DNA from: Paramoeba atlantica
Lineage: Eukaryota; Discosea
Reading direction: 5' to 3'
Length of the DNA: 64,000 bases
Assembly: GCA_977017575.1 (NCBI GenBank)
Contig: CDRNVI010000059.1
Span: forward strand, 415,113-479,112
Shown: positions 28,452 through 42,749 of the stretch, piece after piece
Layout of the letters: the number at the start of each line of letters is the position of its first letter
Position numbering within the stretch: position 1 is the first letter of the stretch
Position numbers and translations under genes: made by a program
The notes under the pieces: model-generated
Database searches by the model: none
The model's input: only the letters and a program-made list of their open reading frames with translations
Told to the model about the DNA's origin: nothing

Positions 28452-31236
28452 AACAAAGGTCTTCAAAAAAACAAAGGTCTTCAAAAACACTAACGTCTTC
28501 AAAAAAACAAAGGTCTTCAAAAAAACAAAGGTCTTCAAAAAAACAAAGGTCTTCAAAAAAACAAAGGTCTTCATAAAAACAAAGGTCTTCATAAAAACAA
28601 GGGTCTTCAAAAAAAACAAAGGTCTTCAAAAAAAAAACAAAGGTCTTCAAAAAAACAAAGGTCTTCAAAAAAACAAAGCTCTTCAAAAAAACAAAGGTCT
28701 TCAAAAAAACAAAGATCTTCAAAAAAGGAAAGGTCTTCAAAAAAACAAAGGTCTTCAAAAAAACAAAGGTCTTCAAAAAAACAAAGGTCTTCAAAAAAAC
28801 AAAGGTCTTCAAAAAAACAAAGGTCGTCAAAAAACAAAGGTCTTCAAAAAAACAAAGGTCTTCAAAAAAACAAAGGTCTTCAAAAAACAAAGGTCTTCAA
28901 AAAAACAAAGGTCTTCAAAAAATCAAAGGTCTTCAAAAAAACAAAGGTCTTTAAAAAAACAAAGGTCTTCAAAAAAACAAAGGTCTTCAAAAAAACAAAG
29001 GTCTTCAAAAAAACAAAGGTCTTCAAAAAAAAACAAAGGTCTTCAAAAAAACAAAGGTCTTCAAAAAAACAAAGGTCTTCAAAAAGACAAAGGTCTTCAA
29101 AAAAACAAAGGTCTTCAAAAAAACAAAGGTCTTCAAAAAAACAAAGGTCTTCAAAAAAACAAAGGTCTTCAAAAAAACAAAGGTCTTCAAAAAAACAAAG
29201 GTCTTCAAAAAAACAAAGGTCTTCAAAAAAACAAAGGTCTTCAAAAAAAAACAAAGGTCTTCAAAAAAACAAAGGTCTTCAAAAAAACAAAGGTCTTCAA
29301 AAAGACAAAGGTCTTCAAAAAAACAAAGGTCTTCAAAAAAACAAAGGTCTTTAGAAAAAACAAAGGTCTTCAAAAAAACAAAGGTCTTCAAAAAAGGAAA
29401 GGTCTTCAAAAAAACAAAGGTCTTCAAAAAAACAAAGGTCTTTAAAAAAAACAAAGGTCTTCAAAAAAACAAAGGTCTTCAAAAAAACAAAGGTCTTCAA
29501 AAAAACAAAGGTCTTCAAAAAAAAACAAAGGTCTTCAAAAAAACAAAGGTCTTCAAAAAAACAAAGATCTTCAAAAAAGGAAAGGTCTTCAAAAAAACAA
29601 AGGTCTTCAAAAAAAAACAAAGGTCTTCAAAAAAACAAAGGTCTTCAAAAAAACAAAGGTCTTCAAAAAAACAAAGGTCTTCAAAAAAAGAAAGGTCCTC
29701 AAAAAAACAAAGGTCTTTAGAAAAAACAAAGGTCTTCAAAAAAACAAAGGTCTTCAAAAAAACAAAGGTCTTCAAAAAAACAAAGGTCTTCAAAAAAACA
29801 AAGGTCTTCAAAAAAACAAAGGTCTTCAAAAAAACAAAGGTCTTCAAAAAAACAAAGGTCTTCAAAAAAACAAAGGTCTTCAAAAAAACAAAGGTCTTCA
29901 AAAAAACAAAGGTCTTCAAAAAAACAAAGGTCTTCAAAAAAACAAAGGTCTTCAAAAAAACAAAGGTCTTTAAAAAAAACAAAGGTCTTCAAAAAAACAA
30001 AGGTCTTCAAAAAAACAAAGGTCTTCAAAAAAACAAAGGTCTTCAAAAAAGCAAAGGTCTTCAAAAAAACAAAGGTCTTTAAAAAAAACAAAGGTCTTCA
30101 AAAAAACAAAGGTCTTCAAAAAAACAAAGGTCTTCAAAAAAACAAAGGTCTTCAAAAAAACAAAGGTCTTCAAAAAAACAAAGGTCTTCAAAAAAACAAA
30201 GGTCGTCAAAAAACAAAGGTCTTCAAAAAAACAAAGGTCTTCAAAAAAACAAAGGTCTTCAAAAAAACAAAGGTCTTCAAAAAAACAAAGGTCTTCAAAA
30301 AAACAAAGGTCTTCAAAAAAACAAAGGTCTTCAAAAAAACAAAGGTCTTCAAAAAAACAAAGGTCTTCAAAAAAACAAAGGTCTTCAAAAAAACAAAGGT
30401 CTTCAAAAAAACAAAGGTCTTCAAAAAAACAAAGGTCTTTAAAAAAAACAAAGGTCTTCAAAAAAACAAAGGTCTTCAAAAAAACAAAGGTCTTTAAAAA
30501 AAACAAAGGTCTTCAAAAAAACAAAGGTCTTCAAAAAAACAAAGGTCTTCAAAAAAACAAAAGTCTTCAAAAAAACAAAGGTCTTCAAAAAAACAAAGGT
30601 CTTCAAAAAAACAAAGGTCTTCAAAAAAACAAAGGTCTTTAAAAAAAACTAAGGTCTTCAAAAAAACAAAGGTCTTCAAAAAAACAAAGGTCTTCAAAAA
30701 AACAAAGGTCTTCAAAAAAACAAAGGTCTTCAAAAAAACAAAGGTCTTCAAAAAAACAAAGGTCTTCAAAAAAACAAAGGTCTTCAAAAAAACAAAGGTC
30801 TTCAAAAAAACAAAGGTCTTCAAAAAAACAAAGGTCTTCAAAAAAACAAAGGTCTTTAAAAAAAACAAAGGTCTTCAAAAAAACAAAGGTCTTCAAAAAA
30901 ACAAAGGTCTTCAAAAAAACAAAGGTCTTCAAAAAAACTAAGGTCTTCAAAAAAACAAAGGTCTTCAAAAAAACAAAGGTCTTCAAAAAAACAAAGGTCT
31001 TCAAAAAAACAAAGGTCTTCAAAAAAACAAAGGTCTTCAAAAAAACAAAGGTCTTCAAAAAAACAAAGGTCTTCAAAAAAACAAAGGTCTTCAAAAAAAC
31101 AAAGGTCTTCAAAAAAACAAAGGTCTTCAAAAAAACAAAGGTCTTCAAAAAAAATAAAGGTCTTCAAAAAAACAAAGGTCTTCAAAAAAACAAAGGTCTT
31201 CAAAAAAACAAAGGTCTTCAAAAAAAATAAAGGTCT

Positions 31237-32576
31237 TCAAAAAAAACAAAGGTCTTCAAAAAAACAAAGGTCTTCAAAAAAACAAAGGTCTTCAAAAAAA
31301 CAAAGGTCTTCAAAAAAACAAAGGTCTTCAAAAAAAATAAAGGTCTTCAAAAAAACAAAGGTCTTCAAAAAAACAAAGGTCTTCAAAAAAACAAAGGTCT
31401 TCAAAAAAACAAAGGTCTTCAAAAAAACAAAGGTCTTCAAAAAAACAAAGGCCTTCAAAAAAACAAAGGTCTTCAAAAAAACAAAGGTCTTCAAAAAAAC
31501 AAAGGTCGTCAAAAAACAAAGGTCTTCAAAAAAACAAAGGTCTTCAAAAAATCAAAGGTCTTCAAAAAAACAAAGGTCTTCAAAAAAACAAAGGTCTTCA
31601 AAAAAACAAAGGTCTTCAAAAAAACAAAGGTCTTCAAAAAAACAAAGGTCTTCAAAAAAACAAAGGTCTTCAAAAAAACAAAGGTCTTCAAAAAAAAACA
31701 AAGGTCTTCAAAAAAACAAAGGTCTTCAAAAAAACAAAGGTCTTCAAAAAAACAAAGGTCTTCAAAAAAACAAAGGTCTTCAAAAAAACAAAGGTCTTCA
31801 AAAAAACAAAGGTCTTTAAAAAAAACAAAGGTCTTCAAAAAAACAAAGGTCTTCAAAAAAACATAGGTCTTCAAAAAAACAAAGGTCTTCAAAAAAACAA
31901 AGGTCTTCAAAAAAAACAAAGGTCTTCAAAAAAACAAAGGTCTTCAAAAAAACAAAGGTCTTCAAAAAAACAAAGGTCTTCAAAAAAACAAAGGTCTTCA
32001 AAAAAAATAAAGGTCTTCAAAAAAACAAAGGTCTTCAAAAAAACAAAGGTCTTCAAAAAAACAAAGGTCTTCAAAAAAACAAAGGTCTTCAAAAAAACAA
32101 AGGTCTTCAAAAAAACAAAGGCCTTCAAAAAAACAAAGGCCTTCAAAAAAACAAAGGTCTTCAAAAAAACAAAGGTCGTCAAAAAACAAAGGTCTTCAAA
32201 AAAACAAAGGTCTTCAAAAAATCAAAGGTCTTCAAAAAAACAAAGGTCTTCAAAAAAACAAAGGTCTTCAAAAAAACAAAGGTCTTCAAAAAAACAAAGG
32301 TCTTCAAAAAAACAAAGGTCTTCAAAAAAACAAAGGTCTTCAAAAAAACAAAGGTCTTCAAAAAAACAAAGGTCTTCAAAAAAACAAAGGTCTTTAAAAA
32401 AAACAAAGGTCTTCAAAAAAACAAAGGTCTTCAAAAAAACAAAGGTCTTCAAAAAAACAAAGGTCTTCAAAAAAGCAAAGGTCTTCAAAAAAACAAAGGT
32501 CTTTAAAAAAAACAAAGGTCTTCAAAAAAACAAAGGTCTTCAAAAAAACAAAGGTCTTCAAAAAAACAAAGGTCTT
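31237..32576. repeat. Higher-order repeat inside the array, about 670-bp period (two copies)
   Basis: The same order of variant monomers (AATAAAGG, GGCCTTC, GTCGTC, AATCAAAG) recurs with an offset of 670 bp. The GTCGTC variants sit at 31505 and 32175. The same 670-bp block appears again at 34074-35219 (GTCGTC at 34342 and 35012). Confidence 0.8.
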
Positions 32577-35500
32577 CAAAAAAACAAAGGTCTTCAAAAA
32601 AACAAAGGTCTTCAAAAAAACAAAGGTCTTCAAAAAAACAAAGGTCTTCAAAAAAACAAAGGTCTTCAAAAAAACAAAGGTCTTCAAAAAAACAAAGGTC
32701 TTCAAAAAAACAAAGGTCTTCAAAAAAACAAAGGTCTTCAAAAAAACAAAGGTCTTCAAAAAAACAAAGGTCTTTAAAAAAAACAAAGGTCTTCAAAAAA
32801 ACAAAGGTCTTCAAAAAAACAAAGGTCTTTAAAAAAAACAAAGGTCTTCAAAAAAACAAAGGTCTTCAAAAAAACAAAGGTCTTCAAAAAAACAAAAGTC
32901 TTCAAAAAAACAAAGGTCTTCAAAAAAACAAAGGTCTTCAAAAAAACAAAGGTCTTCAAAAAAACAAAGGTCTTTAAAAAAAACTAAGGTCTTCAAAAAA
33001 ACAAAGGTCTTCAAAAAAACAAAGGTCTTCAAAAAAACAAAGGTCTTCAAAAAAACAAAGGTCTTCAAAAAAACAAAGGTCTTCAAAAAAACAAAGGTCT
33101 TCAAAAAAACAAAGGTCTTCAAAAAAACAAAGGTCTTCAAAAAAACAAAGGTCTTCAAAAAAACAAAGGTCTTCAAAAAAACAAAGGTCTTCAAAAAAAC
33201 AAAGGTCTTTAAAAAAAACAAAGGTCTTCAAAAAAACAAAGGTCTTCAAAAAAACAAAGGTCTTCAAAAAAACAAAGGTCTTCAAAAAAACTAAGGTCTT
33301 CAAAAAAACAAAGGTCTTCAAAAAAACAAAGGTCTTCAAAAAAACAAAGGTCTTCAAAAAAACAAAGGTCTTCAAAAAAACAAAGGTCTTCAAAAAAACA
33401 AAGGTCTTCAAAAAAACAAAGGTCTTCAAAAAAACAAAGGTCTTCAAAAAAACAAAGGTCTTCAAAAAACAAAGGTCTTCAAAAAAACAAAGGTCTTCAA
33501 AAAAACAAAGGTCTTCAAAAAAACAAAGGTCTTCAAAAAAACAAAGGTCGTCAAAAAACAAAGGTCTTCAAAAAAACAAAGGTCTTCAAAAAAACAAAGG
33601 TCTTCAAAAAAACAAAGGTCTTCAAAAAAACAAAGGTCTTCAAAAAAACAAAGGTCTTCAAAAAATCAAAGGTCTTCAAAAAAACAAAGGTCTTCAAAAA
33701 AACAAAGGTCTTCAAAAAAACAAAGGTCTTTAAAAAAAACAAATCTCTTCAAAAAAACAAAGGTCTTCAAAAAAACAAAGGTCTTCAAAAAAACAAAGGT
33801 CTCCAAAAAAACAAAGGTCTTCAAAAAAACAAAGGTCTTCAAAAAAACAAAGGTCTTCAAAAAAACAAAGGTCTTCAAAAAAACAAAGGTCTTCAAAAAA
33901 ACAAAGGTCTTCAAAAAAACAAAGGTCTTCAAAAAAACAAAGGTCTTCAAAAAAACAAAGGTCTTCAAAAAAACAAAGGTCTTTAAAAAAAACAAAGGTC
34001 TTCAAAAAAACAAAGGTCTTCAAAAAAACATAGGTCTTCAAAAAAACAAAGGTCTTCAAAAAAACAAAGGTCTTCAAAAAAAACAAAGGTCTTCAAAAAA
34101 ACAAAGGTCTTCAAAAAAACAAAGGTCTTCAAAAAAACAAAGGTCTTCAAAAAAACAAAGTTCTTCAAAAAAAATAAAGGTCTTCAAAAAAACAAAGGTC
34201 TTCAAAAAAACAAAGGTCTTCAAAAAAACAAAGGTCTTCAAAAAAACAAAGGTCTTCAAAAAAACAAAGGTCTTCAAAAAAACAAAGGCCTTCAAAAAAA
34301 CAAAGGTCTTCAAAAAAACAAAGGTCTTCAAAAAAACAAAGGTCGTCAAAAAACAAAGGTCTTCAAAAAAACAAAGGTCTTCAAAAAATCAAAGGTCTTC
34401 AAAAAAACAAAGGTCTTCAAAAAAACAAAGGTCTTCAAAAAAACAAAGGTCTTCAAAAAAACAAAGGTCTTCAAAAAAACAAAGGTCTTCAAAAAAACAA
34501 AGGTCTTCAAAAAAACAAAGGTCTTCAAAAAAAAACAAAGGTCTTCAAAAAAACAAAGGTCTTCAAAAAAACAAAGGTCTTCAAAAAAACAAAGGTCTTC
34601 AAAAAAACAAAGGTCTTCAAAAAAACAAAGGTCTTCAAAAAAACAAAGGTCTTTAAAAAAAACAAAGGTCTTCAAAAAAACAAAGGTCTTCAAAAAAACA
34701 TAGGTCTTCAAAAAAACAAAGGTCTTCAAAAAAACAAAGGTCTTCAAAAAAAACAAAGGTCTTCAAAAAAACAAAGGTCTTCAAAAAAACAAAGGTCTTC
34801 AAAAAAACAAAGGTCTTCAAAAAAACAAAGGTCTTCAAAAAAAATAAAGGTCTTCAAAAAAACAAAGGTCTTCAAAAAAACAAAGGTCTTCAAAAAAACA
34901 AAGGTCTTCAAAAAAACAAAGGTCTTCAAAAAAACAAAGGTCTTCAAAAAAACAAAGGCCTTCAAAAAAACAAAGGTCTTCAAAAAAACAAAGGTCTTCA
35001 AAAAAACAAAGGTCGTCAAAAAACAAAGGTCTTCAAAAAAACAAAGGTCTTCAAAAAATCAAAGGTCTTCAAAAAAACAAAGGTCTTCAAAAAAACAAAG
35101 GTCTTCAAAAAAACAAAGGTCTTCAAAAAAACAAAGGTCTTCAAAAAAACAAAGGTCTTCAAAAAAACAAAGGTCGTCAAAAAACAAAGGTCTTCAAAAA
35201 AACAAAGGTCTTCAAAAAATCAAAGGTCTTCAAAAAAACAAAGGTCTTCAAAAAAACAAAGGTCTTCAAAAAAACAAAGGTCTTCAAAAAAACAAAGGTC
35301 TTCAAAAAAACAAAGGTCTTTAAAAAAAACAAAGGTCTTCAAAAAAACAAAGGTCTTCAAAAAAACAAAGCTCTTCAAAAAAACAAAGGTCTTCAAAAAA
35401 ACAAAGGTCTTCAAAAAACAAAGGTCTTTAAAAAAACAAAGGTCTTCAAAAAAACAAAGGTCTTCAAAAAAACAAAGGTCTTCAAAAAAACAGAGGTCTT

Positions 35501-38500
35501 CAAAAAAACAAAGGTCTTCAAAAAATCAAAGGTCTTCAAAAAATCAAAGGTCTTCAAAAAAACAAAGGTCTTCAAAAAAACAAAGGTCTTCAAAAAAACA
35601 AAGGTCTTCAAAAAAACAAAGGTCTTCAAAAAAACAAAGGTCTTCAAAAAAACAAAGGTCTTCAAAAAAACAAAGGTCTTCAAAAAAACAAAGGTCTTCA
35701 AAAAAACAAAGGTCTTCAAAAAAACAAAGGTCTTCAAAAAAACAAAGGTCTTCAAAAAAACAAAGGCCTTCAAAAAAACAAAGGTCTTCAAAAAAACAAA
35801 GGTCTTCAAAAAAACAAAGGTCTTCAAAAAAACAAAGGTCTTCAAAAAAACAAAGGTCTTCAAAAAAACAAAGGTCTTTAAAAAAAACAAAGGTCTTCAA
35901 AAAAAATAAAGGTCTTCAAAAAAACAAAGGTCTTCAAAAAAACAAAGGTCTTCAAAAAAACAAAGGTCTTCAAAAAAACAAAGGTCTTCAAAAAAACAAA
36001 GGTCTTCAAAAAAACAAAGGTCTTCAAAAAAACAAAGGTCTTTAAAAAAAACAAAGGTCTTCAAAAAAACAAAGGTCTTCAAAAAAACAAAGGTCTTCAA
36101 AAAATCAAAGGTCTTCAAAAAAACAAAGGTCTTCAAAAAAACAAAGGTCTTCAAAAAAACAAAGGTCTTCAAAAAAAACAAAGGTCTTCAAAAAAACAAA
36201 GGTCTTCAAAAAAACAAAGGTCTTCAAAAAAACAAAGGTCTTCAAAAAAACAAAGGTCTTCAAAAAAACAAAGGTCTTCAAAAAAACAAAGGTCTTCAAA
36301 AAAACGAAAGTCTTCAAAAAAACAAAGGTCTTCAAAAAAACAAAGGTTTTCAAAAAAACAAAGGTCTCCAAAAAAACAAGGGTCTTTAAAAAAAAAAGGG
36401 TCTTCAAAAAAACAAAGGTCTTTAAAAAAACAAAGGTCTTCAAAAAAACAAAAGTCTTCAAAAAAACAAAGGTCTTCAAAAAAACAAAGGTCTTCAAAAA
36501 AACAAAGGTCTTCAAAAAAGCAAAGGTCTTCAAAAAAACAAAGGTCTTCAAAAAACAAAGGTCTTCAAAAAAACAAAGGTCTTCAAAAAAACAAAGGTCT
36601 TCAAAAAAACAAAGGTCTTCAAAAAAACAAAGGTCTTCAAAAAAACAAAGGTCTTCAAAAAAACAAAGGTCTTCAAAAAAACAAAGGTCTTCAAAAAAAC
36701 AAAGGTCTTCAAAAAAACAAAGGTCTCCAAAAAAACAAAGGTCTTCAAAAAAACAAAGGTCTTCAAAAAAACAAAGGTCTTCAAAAAAAAAAAGGTCTTC
36801 AAAAAAACAAAGGTCTTCAAAAAAACAAAGGTCTTCAAAAAAACAAAGGTCTTCAAAAAAACAAAGGTCTTCAAAAAAACAAAGGTCTTCAAAAAAACAA
36901 AGGTCTTCAAAAAAACAAAGGTCTTCAAAAAAACAAAGGTCTTCAAAAAAACAAAGGTCTTCAAAAAAACAAAGGCCTTCAAAAAAACAAAGGTCTTCAA
37001 AAAAACAAAGGTCTTCAAAAAAACAAAGGTCTTCAAAAAAACAAAGGTCTTCAAAAAAACAAAGGTCTTCAAAAAAACAAAGGTCTTTAAAAAAAACAAA
37101 GGTCTTCAAAAAAAATAAAGGTCTTCAAAAAAACAAAGGTCTTCAAAAAAACAAAGGTCTTCAAAAAAACAAAGGTCTTCAAAAAAACAAAGGTCTTCAA
37201 AAAAACAAAGGTCTTCAAAAAAACAAAGGTCTTCAAAAAAACAAAGGTCTTTAAAAAAAACAAAGGTCTTCAAAAAAACAAAGGTCTTCAAAAAAACAAA
37301 GGTCTTCAAAAAATCAAAGGTCTTCAAAAAAACAAAGGTCTTCAAAAAAACAAAGGTCTTCAAAAAAACAAAGGTCTTCAAAAAAAACAAAGGTCTTCAA
37401 AAAAACAAAGGTCTTCAAAAAAACAAAGGTCTTCAAAAAAACAAAGGTCTTCAAAAAAACAAAGGTCTTCAAAAAAACAAAGGTCTTCAAAAAAACAAAG
37501 GTCTTCAAAAAAATAAAGGTCTTCAAAAAAACAAAGGTCTTCAAAAAAACAAAGGTCTTCAAAAAAACAAAGGTCTTCAAAAAAACAAGGGTCTTTAAAA
37601 AAAAAAGGGTCTTCAAAAAAACAAAGGTCTTTAAAAAAACAAAGGTCTTCAAAAAAACAAAAGTCTTCAAAAAAACAAAGGTCTTCAAAAAAACAAAGGT
37701 CTTCAAAAAAACAAAGGTCTTCAAAAAAGCAAAGGTCTTCAAAAAAACAAAGGTCTTCAAAAAACAAAGGTCTTCAAAAAAACAAAGGTCTTCAAAAAAA
37801 CAAAGGTCTTCAAAAAAACAAAGGTCTTCAAAAAAACAAAGGTCTTCAAAAAAACAAAGGTCTTCAAAAAAACAAAGGTCGTCAAAAAACAAAGGTCTTC
37901 AAAAAAACAAAGGTCTTCAAAAAAACAAAGGTCTTCAAAAAAACAAAGGTCTTCAAAAAAACAAAGGTCTTCAAAAAAACAAAGGTCTTCAAAAAAACAA
38001 AGGTCTTCAAAAAAACAAAGGTCTTCAAAAAAACAAAGGTCTTTAAAAAAAACAAAGGTCTTCAAAAAAACAAAGGTCTTCAAAAAAACAAAGGTCTTCA
38101 AAAAATCAAAGGTCTTCAAAAAAACAAAGGTCTTCAAAAAAACAAAGGTCTTCAAAAAAACAAAGGTCTTCAAAAAAAACAAAGGTCTTCAAAAAAACAA
38201 AGGTCTTCAAAAAAACAAAGGTCTTCAAAAAAACAAAGGTCTTCAAAAAAACAAAGGTCTTCAAAAAAACAAAGGTCTTCAAAAAAACAAAGGTCTTCAA
38301 AAAAACAAAGGTCTTCAAAAAAACAAAGGTCTTCAAAAAAACAAAGGTCTTCAAAAAAACAAAGGTCTTCAAAAAAACAAAGGTCTTCAAAAAAACAAAG
38401 GTCTTCAAAAAAACAAAGGTCTTCAAAAAAACAAAGGTCTTCAAAAAAACAAAGGTCTCCAAAAAAACAAAGGTCTTCAAAAAAACAAAGGTCTTCAAAA

Positions 38501-41500
38501 AAACAAAGGTCTTCAAAAAAAAAAAGGTCTTCAAAAAAACAAAGGTCTTCAAAAAAACAAAGGTCTTCAAAAAAACAAAGGTCTTCAAAAAAACAAAGGT
38601 CTTCAAAAAAACAAAGGTCTTCAAAAAAACAAAGGTCGTCAAAAAACAAAGGTCTTCAAAAAAACAAAGGTCTTCAAAAAAACAAAGGTCTTCAAAAAAA
38701 CAAAGGTCTTCAAAAAAACAAAGGTCTTCAAAAAAACAAAGGTCTTCAAAAAAACAAAGGTCTTCAAAAAAACAAAGGTCTTCAAAAAAACAAAGGTCTT
38801 TAAAAAAAACAAAGGTCTTCAAAAAAACAAAGGTCTTCAAAAAAACAAAGGTCTTCAAAAAATCAAAGGTCTTCAAAAAAACAAAGGTCTTCAAAAAAAC
38901 AAAGGTCTTCAAAAAAACAAAGGTCTTCAAAAAAAACAAAGGTCTTCAAAAAAACAAAGGTCTTCAAAAAAACAAAGGTCTTCAAAAAAACAAAGGTCTT
39001 CAAAAAAACAAAGGTCTTCAAAAAAACAAAGGTCTTCAAAAAAACAAAGGTCTTCAAAAAAACAAAGGTCTTCAAAAAAACAAAGGTCTTCAAAAAAACA
39101 AAGGTCTTCAAAAAAACAAAGGTCTTCAAAAAAACAAAGGTCTTCAAAAAAACAAAGGTCTTCAAAAAAACAAAGGTCTTCAAAAAAACAAAGGTCTTCA
39201 AAAAAACAAAGGTCTTCAAAAAAACAAAGGTCTTCAAAAAAACAAAGGTCTTCAAAAAAACAAAGGCCTTCAAAAAAACAAAGGTCTTCAAAAAAACAAA
39301 GGTCTTCAAAAAAACAAAGGTCTTCAAAAAAACAAAGGTCTTCAAAAAAACAAAGGTCTTCAAAAAAACAAAGGTCTTTAAAAAAAACAAAGGTCTTCAA
39401 AAAAAATAAAGGTCTTCAAAAAAACAAAGGTCTTCAAAAAAACAAAGGTCTTCAAAAAAACAAAGGTCTTCAAAAAAACAAAGGTCTTCAAAAAAACAAA
39501 GGTCTTCAAAAAAACAAAGGTCTTCAAAAAAACAAAGGTCTTTAAAAAAAACAAAGGTCTTCAAAAAAACAAAGGTCTTCAAAAAAACAAAGGTCTTCAA
39601 AAAATCAAAGGTCTTCAAAAAAACAAAGGTCTTCAAAAAAACAAAGGTCTTCAAAAAAACAAAGGTCTTCAAAAAAAACAAAGGTCTTCAAAAAAACAAA
39701 GGTCTTCAAAAAAACAAAGGTCTTCAAAAAAACAAAGGTCTTCAAAAAAACAAAGGTCTTCAAAAAAACAAAGGTCTTCAAAAAAACAAAGGTCTTCAAA
39801 AAAACGAAAGTCTTCAAAAAAACAAAGGTCTTCAAAAAAACAAAGGTTTTCAAAAAAACAAAGGTCTCCAAAAAAACAAAGGTCTTCAAAAAAACAAAGG
39901 TCTTCAAAAAAACAAAGGTCTTCAAAAAAACAAAGGTCTTTAAAAAAAACAAAGGTCTTCAAAAAAACAAAGGTCTTCAAAAAAACAAAGGTCTTCAAAA
40001 AAACAAAGGTCTTCAAAAAAACAAAGGTCTTCAAAAAAATAAAGGTCTTCAAAAAAACAAAGGTCTTCAAAAAAACAAAGGTCTTCAAAAAAACAAAGGT
40101 CTTCAAAAAAACAAGGGTCTTTAAAAAAAAAAGGGTCTTCAAAAAAACAAAGGTCTTCAAAAAAACAAAGGTCTTCAAAAAAACAAAGGTCTTCAAAAAA
40201 AACAAAGGTCTTCAAAAAAACAAAGGTCTTCAAAAAAACAAAGGTCTTCAAAAAAACAAAGGTCTTCAAAAAAACAAAGGTCTTCAAAAAAATAAAGGTC
40301 TTCAAAAAAACAAAGGTCTTCAAAAAAACAAAGGTCTTCAAAAAAACAAAGGTCTTCAAAAAAACAAAGGTCTTCAAAAAAACAAAGGTCTTCAAAAAAA
40401 ACAAAGGTCTTCAAAAAAACAAAGGTCTTCAAAAAAACAAAGGTCTTCAAAAAAACAAAGGTCTTCAAAAAAACAAAGGTCTTCAAAAAAAATAAAGGTC
40501 TTCAAAAAAACAAAGGTCTTCAAAAAAACAAAGGTCTTCAAAAAAACAAAGGTCTTCAAAAAAACAAAGGTCTTCAAAAAAACAAAGGTCTTCAAAAAAA
40601 CAAAGGCCTTCAAAAAAACAAAGGTCTTCAAAAAAACAAAGGTCTTCAAAAAAACAAAGGTCGTCAAAAAACAAAGGTCTTCAAAAAAACAAAGGTCTTC
40701 AAAAAATCAAAGGTCTTCAAAAAAACAAAGGTCTTCAAAAAAACAAAGGTCTTCAAAAAAACAAAGGTCTTCAAAAAAACAAAGGTCTTCAAAAAAACAA
40801 AGGTCTTCAAAAAAACAAAGGTCTTCAAAAAAAAACAAAGGTCTTCAAAAAAACAAAGGTCTTCAAAAAAACAGAGGTCTTCAAAAAAACAAAGGTCTTC
40901 AAAAAAACAAAGGTCTTCAAAAAAACAAAGGTCTTTAAAAAAAACAAAGGTCTTCAAAAAAACAAAGGTCTTCAAAAAAACAAAGGTCTTCAAAAAAACA
41001 GAGGTCTTCAAAAAAACAAAGGACTTCAAAAAAATAAAGGTCTTCGAAAAAACAAAGGTCTTCAAAAAAACAAAGGTCTTCAAAAAAACAAAGGTCTTCA
41101 AAAAAACAAAGGTCTTCAAAAAAAAACAAAGGTCTTCAAAAAAACAAAGGTCTTCAAAAAAACAAAGGTCTTCAAAAAAACAAAGGTCTTCAAAAAAACA
41201 AAGGTCTTCAAAAAAACAAAGGTCTTCAAAAAAACAAAGGTCTTCAAAAAAACAAAGGTCTTCAAAAAAACAAAGGTCTTCAAAAAAACAAAGGTCTTCA
41301 AAAAATCAAAGGTCTTCAAAAAATCAAAGGTCTTCAAAAAAACAAAGGTCTTTAAAAAAAACAAAGGTCTTCAAAAAAACAAAGGTCTTCAAAAAAACAA
41401 AGGTCTTCAAAAAAACAAAGGTCTTCAAAAAAACAAAGGTCTTCAAAAAAACAAAGGTCTTCAAAAAAACAAAGGTCTTCAAAAAAACAAAGGTCTTCAA

Positions 41501-42749
41501 AAAAACAAAGGTCTTCAAAAAAACAAAGGTCTTCAAAAAAACAAAGGTCTTCAAAAAAAGAAAGGTCTTCAAAAAAACAAAGGTCTTTAAAAAAACAAAG
41601 GTCTTCAAAAAAACAAAGGTCTTCAAAAAAACAAAGGTCTTCAAAAAAACAAAGGTCTTCAAAAAAACAAAGGTCTTCAAAAAAACAAAGGTCTTCAAAA
41701 AAACAAAGGTCTTCAAAAAAACAAAGGTCTTCAAAAAAACAAAGGTCTTCAAAAAAACAAAGGTCTTCAAAAAAACAAAGGTCTTTAAAAAAAACAAAGG
41801 TCTTCAAAAAAACAAAGGTCTTCAAAAAAAACAAAGGTCTTCAAAAAATCAAAGGTCTTCAAAAAAACAAAGGTCTTCAAAAAAACAAAGGTCTTCAAAA
41901 AAACAAAGGTCTTCAAAAAAAACAAAGGTCTTCAAAAAAACAAAGGTCTTCAAAAAAACAAAGGTCTTCAAAAAAACAAAGGTCTTCAAAAAAACAAAGG
42001 TCTTCAAAAAAACAAAGGTCTTCAAAAAAACAAAGGTCTTCAAAAAAACAAAGGTCTTCAAAAAAACAAAGGTCTTCAAAAAAACAAAGGTCTTCAAAAA
42101 AACAAAGGTCTTCAAAAAAACAAAGGTCTTTAAAAAAAACAAAGGTCTTCAAAAAAACACAGGTCTTCAAAAAAACAAAGGTCTTCAAAAAAACAAAGGT
42201 CTTCAAAAAAACAAAGGTTTTCAAAAAAACAAAGGTCTCCAAAAAAACAAAGGTCTTCAAAAAAACAAAGGTCTTCAAAAAAACAAAGGTCTTCAAAAAA
42301 ACAAAGGTCTTCAAAAAAACAAAGGTCTTCAAAAAAACAAAGGTCTTCAAAAAAACAAAGGTCTTCAAAAAAACAAAGGTCTTCAAAAAAACAAAGGTCT
42401 TCAAAAAAACAAAGGTCTTCAAAAAAACAATGGTCTTCAAAAAAACAAAGGTCTTTAAAAAAAAACAAAGGTCTTCAAAAAAACAAAGGTCTTCAAAAAA
42501 ACAAGGGTCTTCAAAAAAACAAAGGTCTTCAAAAAAACAAAGGTCTTCAAAAAAAACAAAGGTCTTCAAAAAAACAGAGGTCTTCAAAAAAACAAAGGTC
42601 TTCAAAAAAACAAAGGTCTTCAAAAAAACAAAGGTCTTCAAAAAAACAAAGGTCTTCAAAAAAACAAAGGTCTTCAAAAAAACAAAGGTCTTCAAAAAAA
42701 AAAAGGTCTTCAAAAAAACAAAGGTCTTCAAAAAAACAAAGGTCTTCAA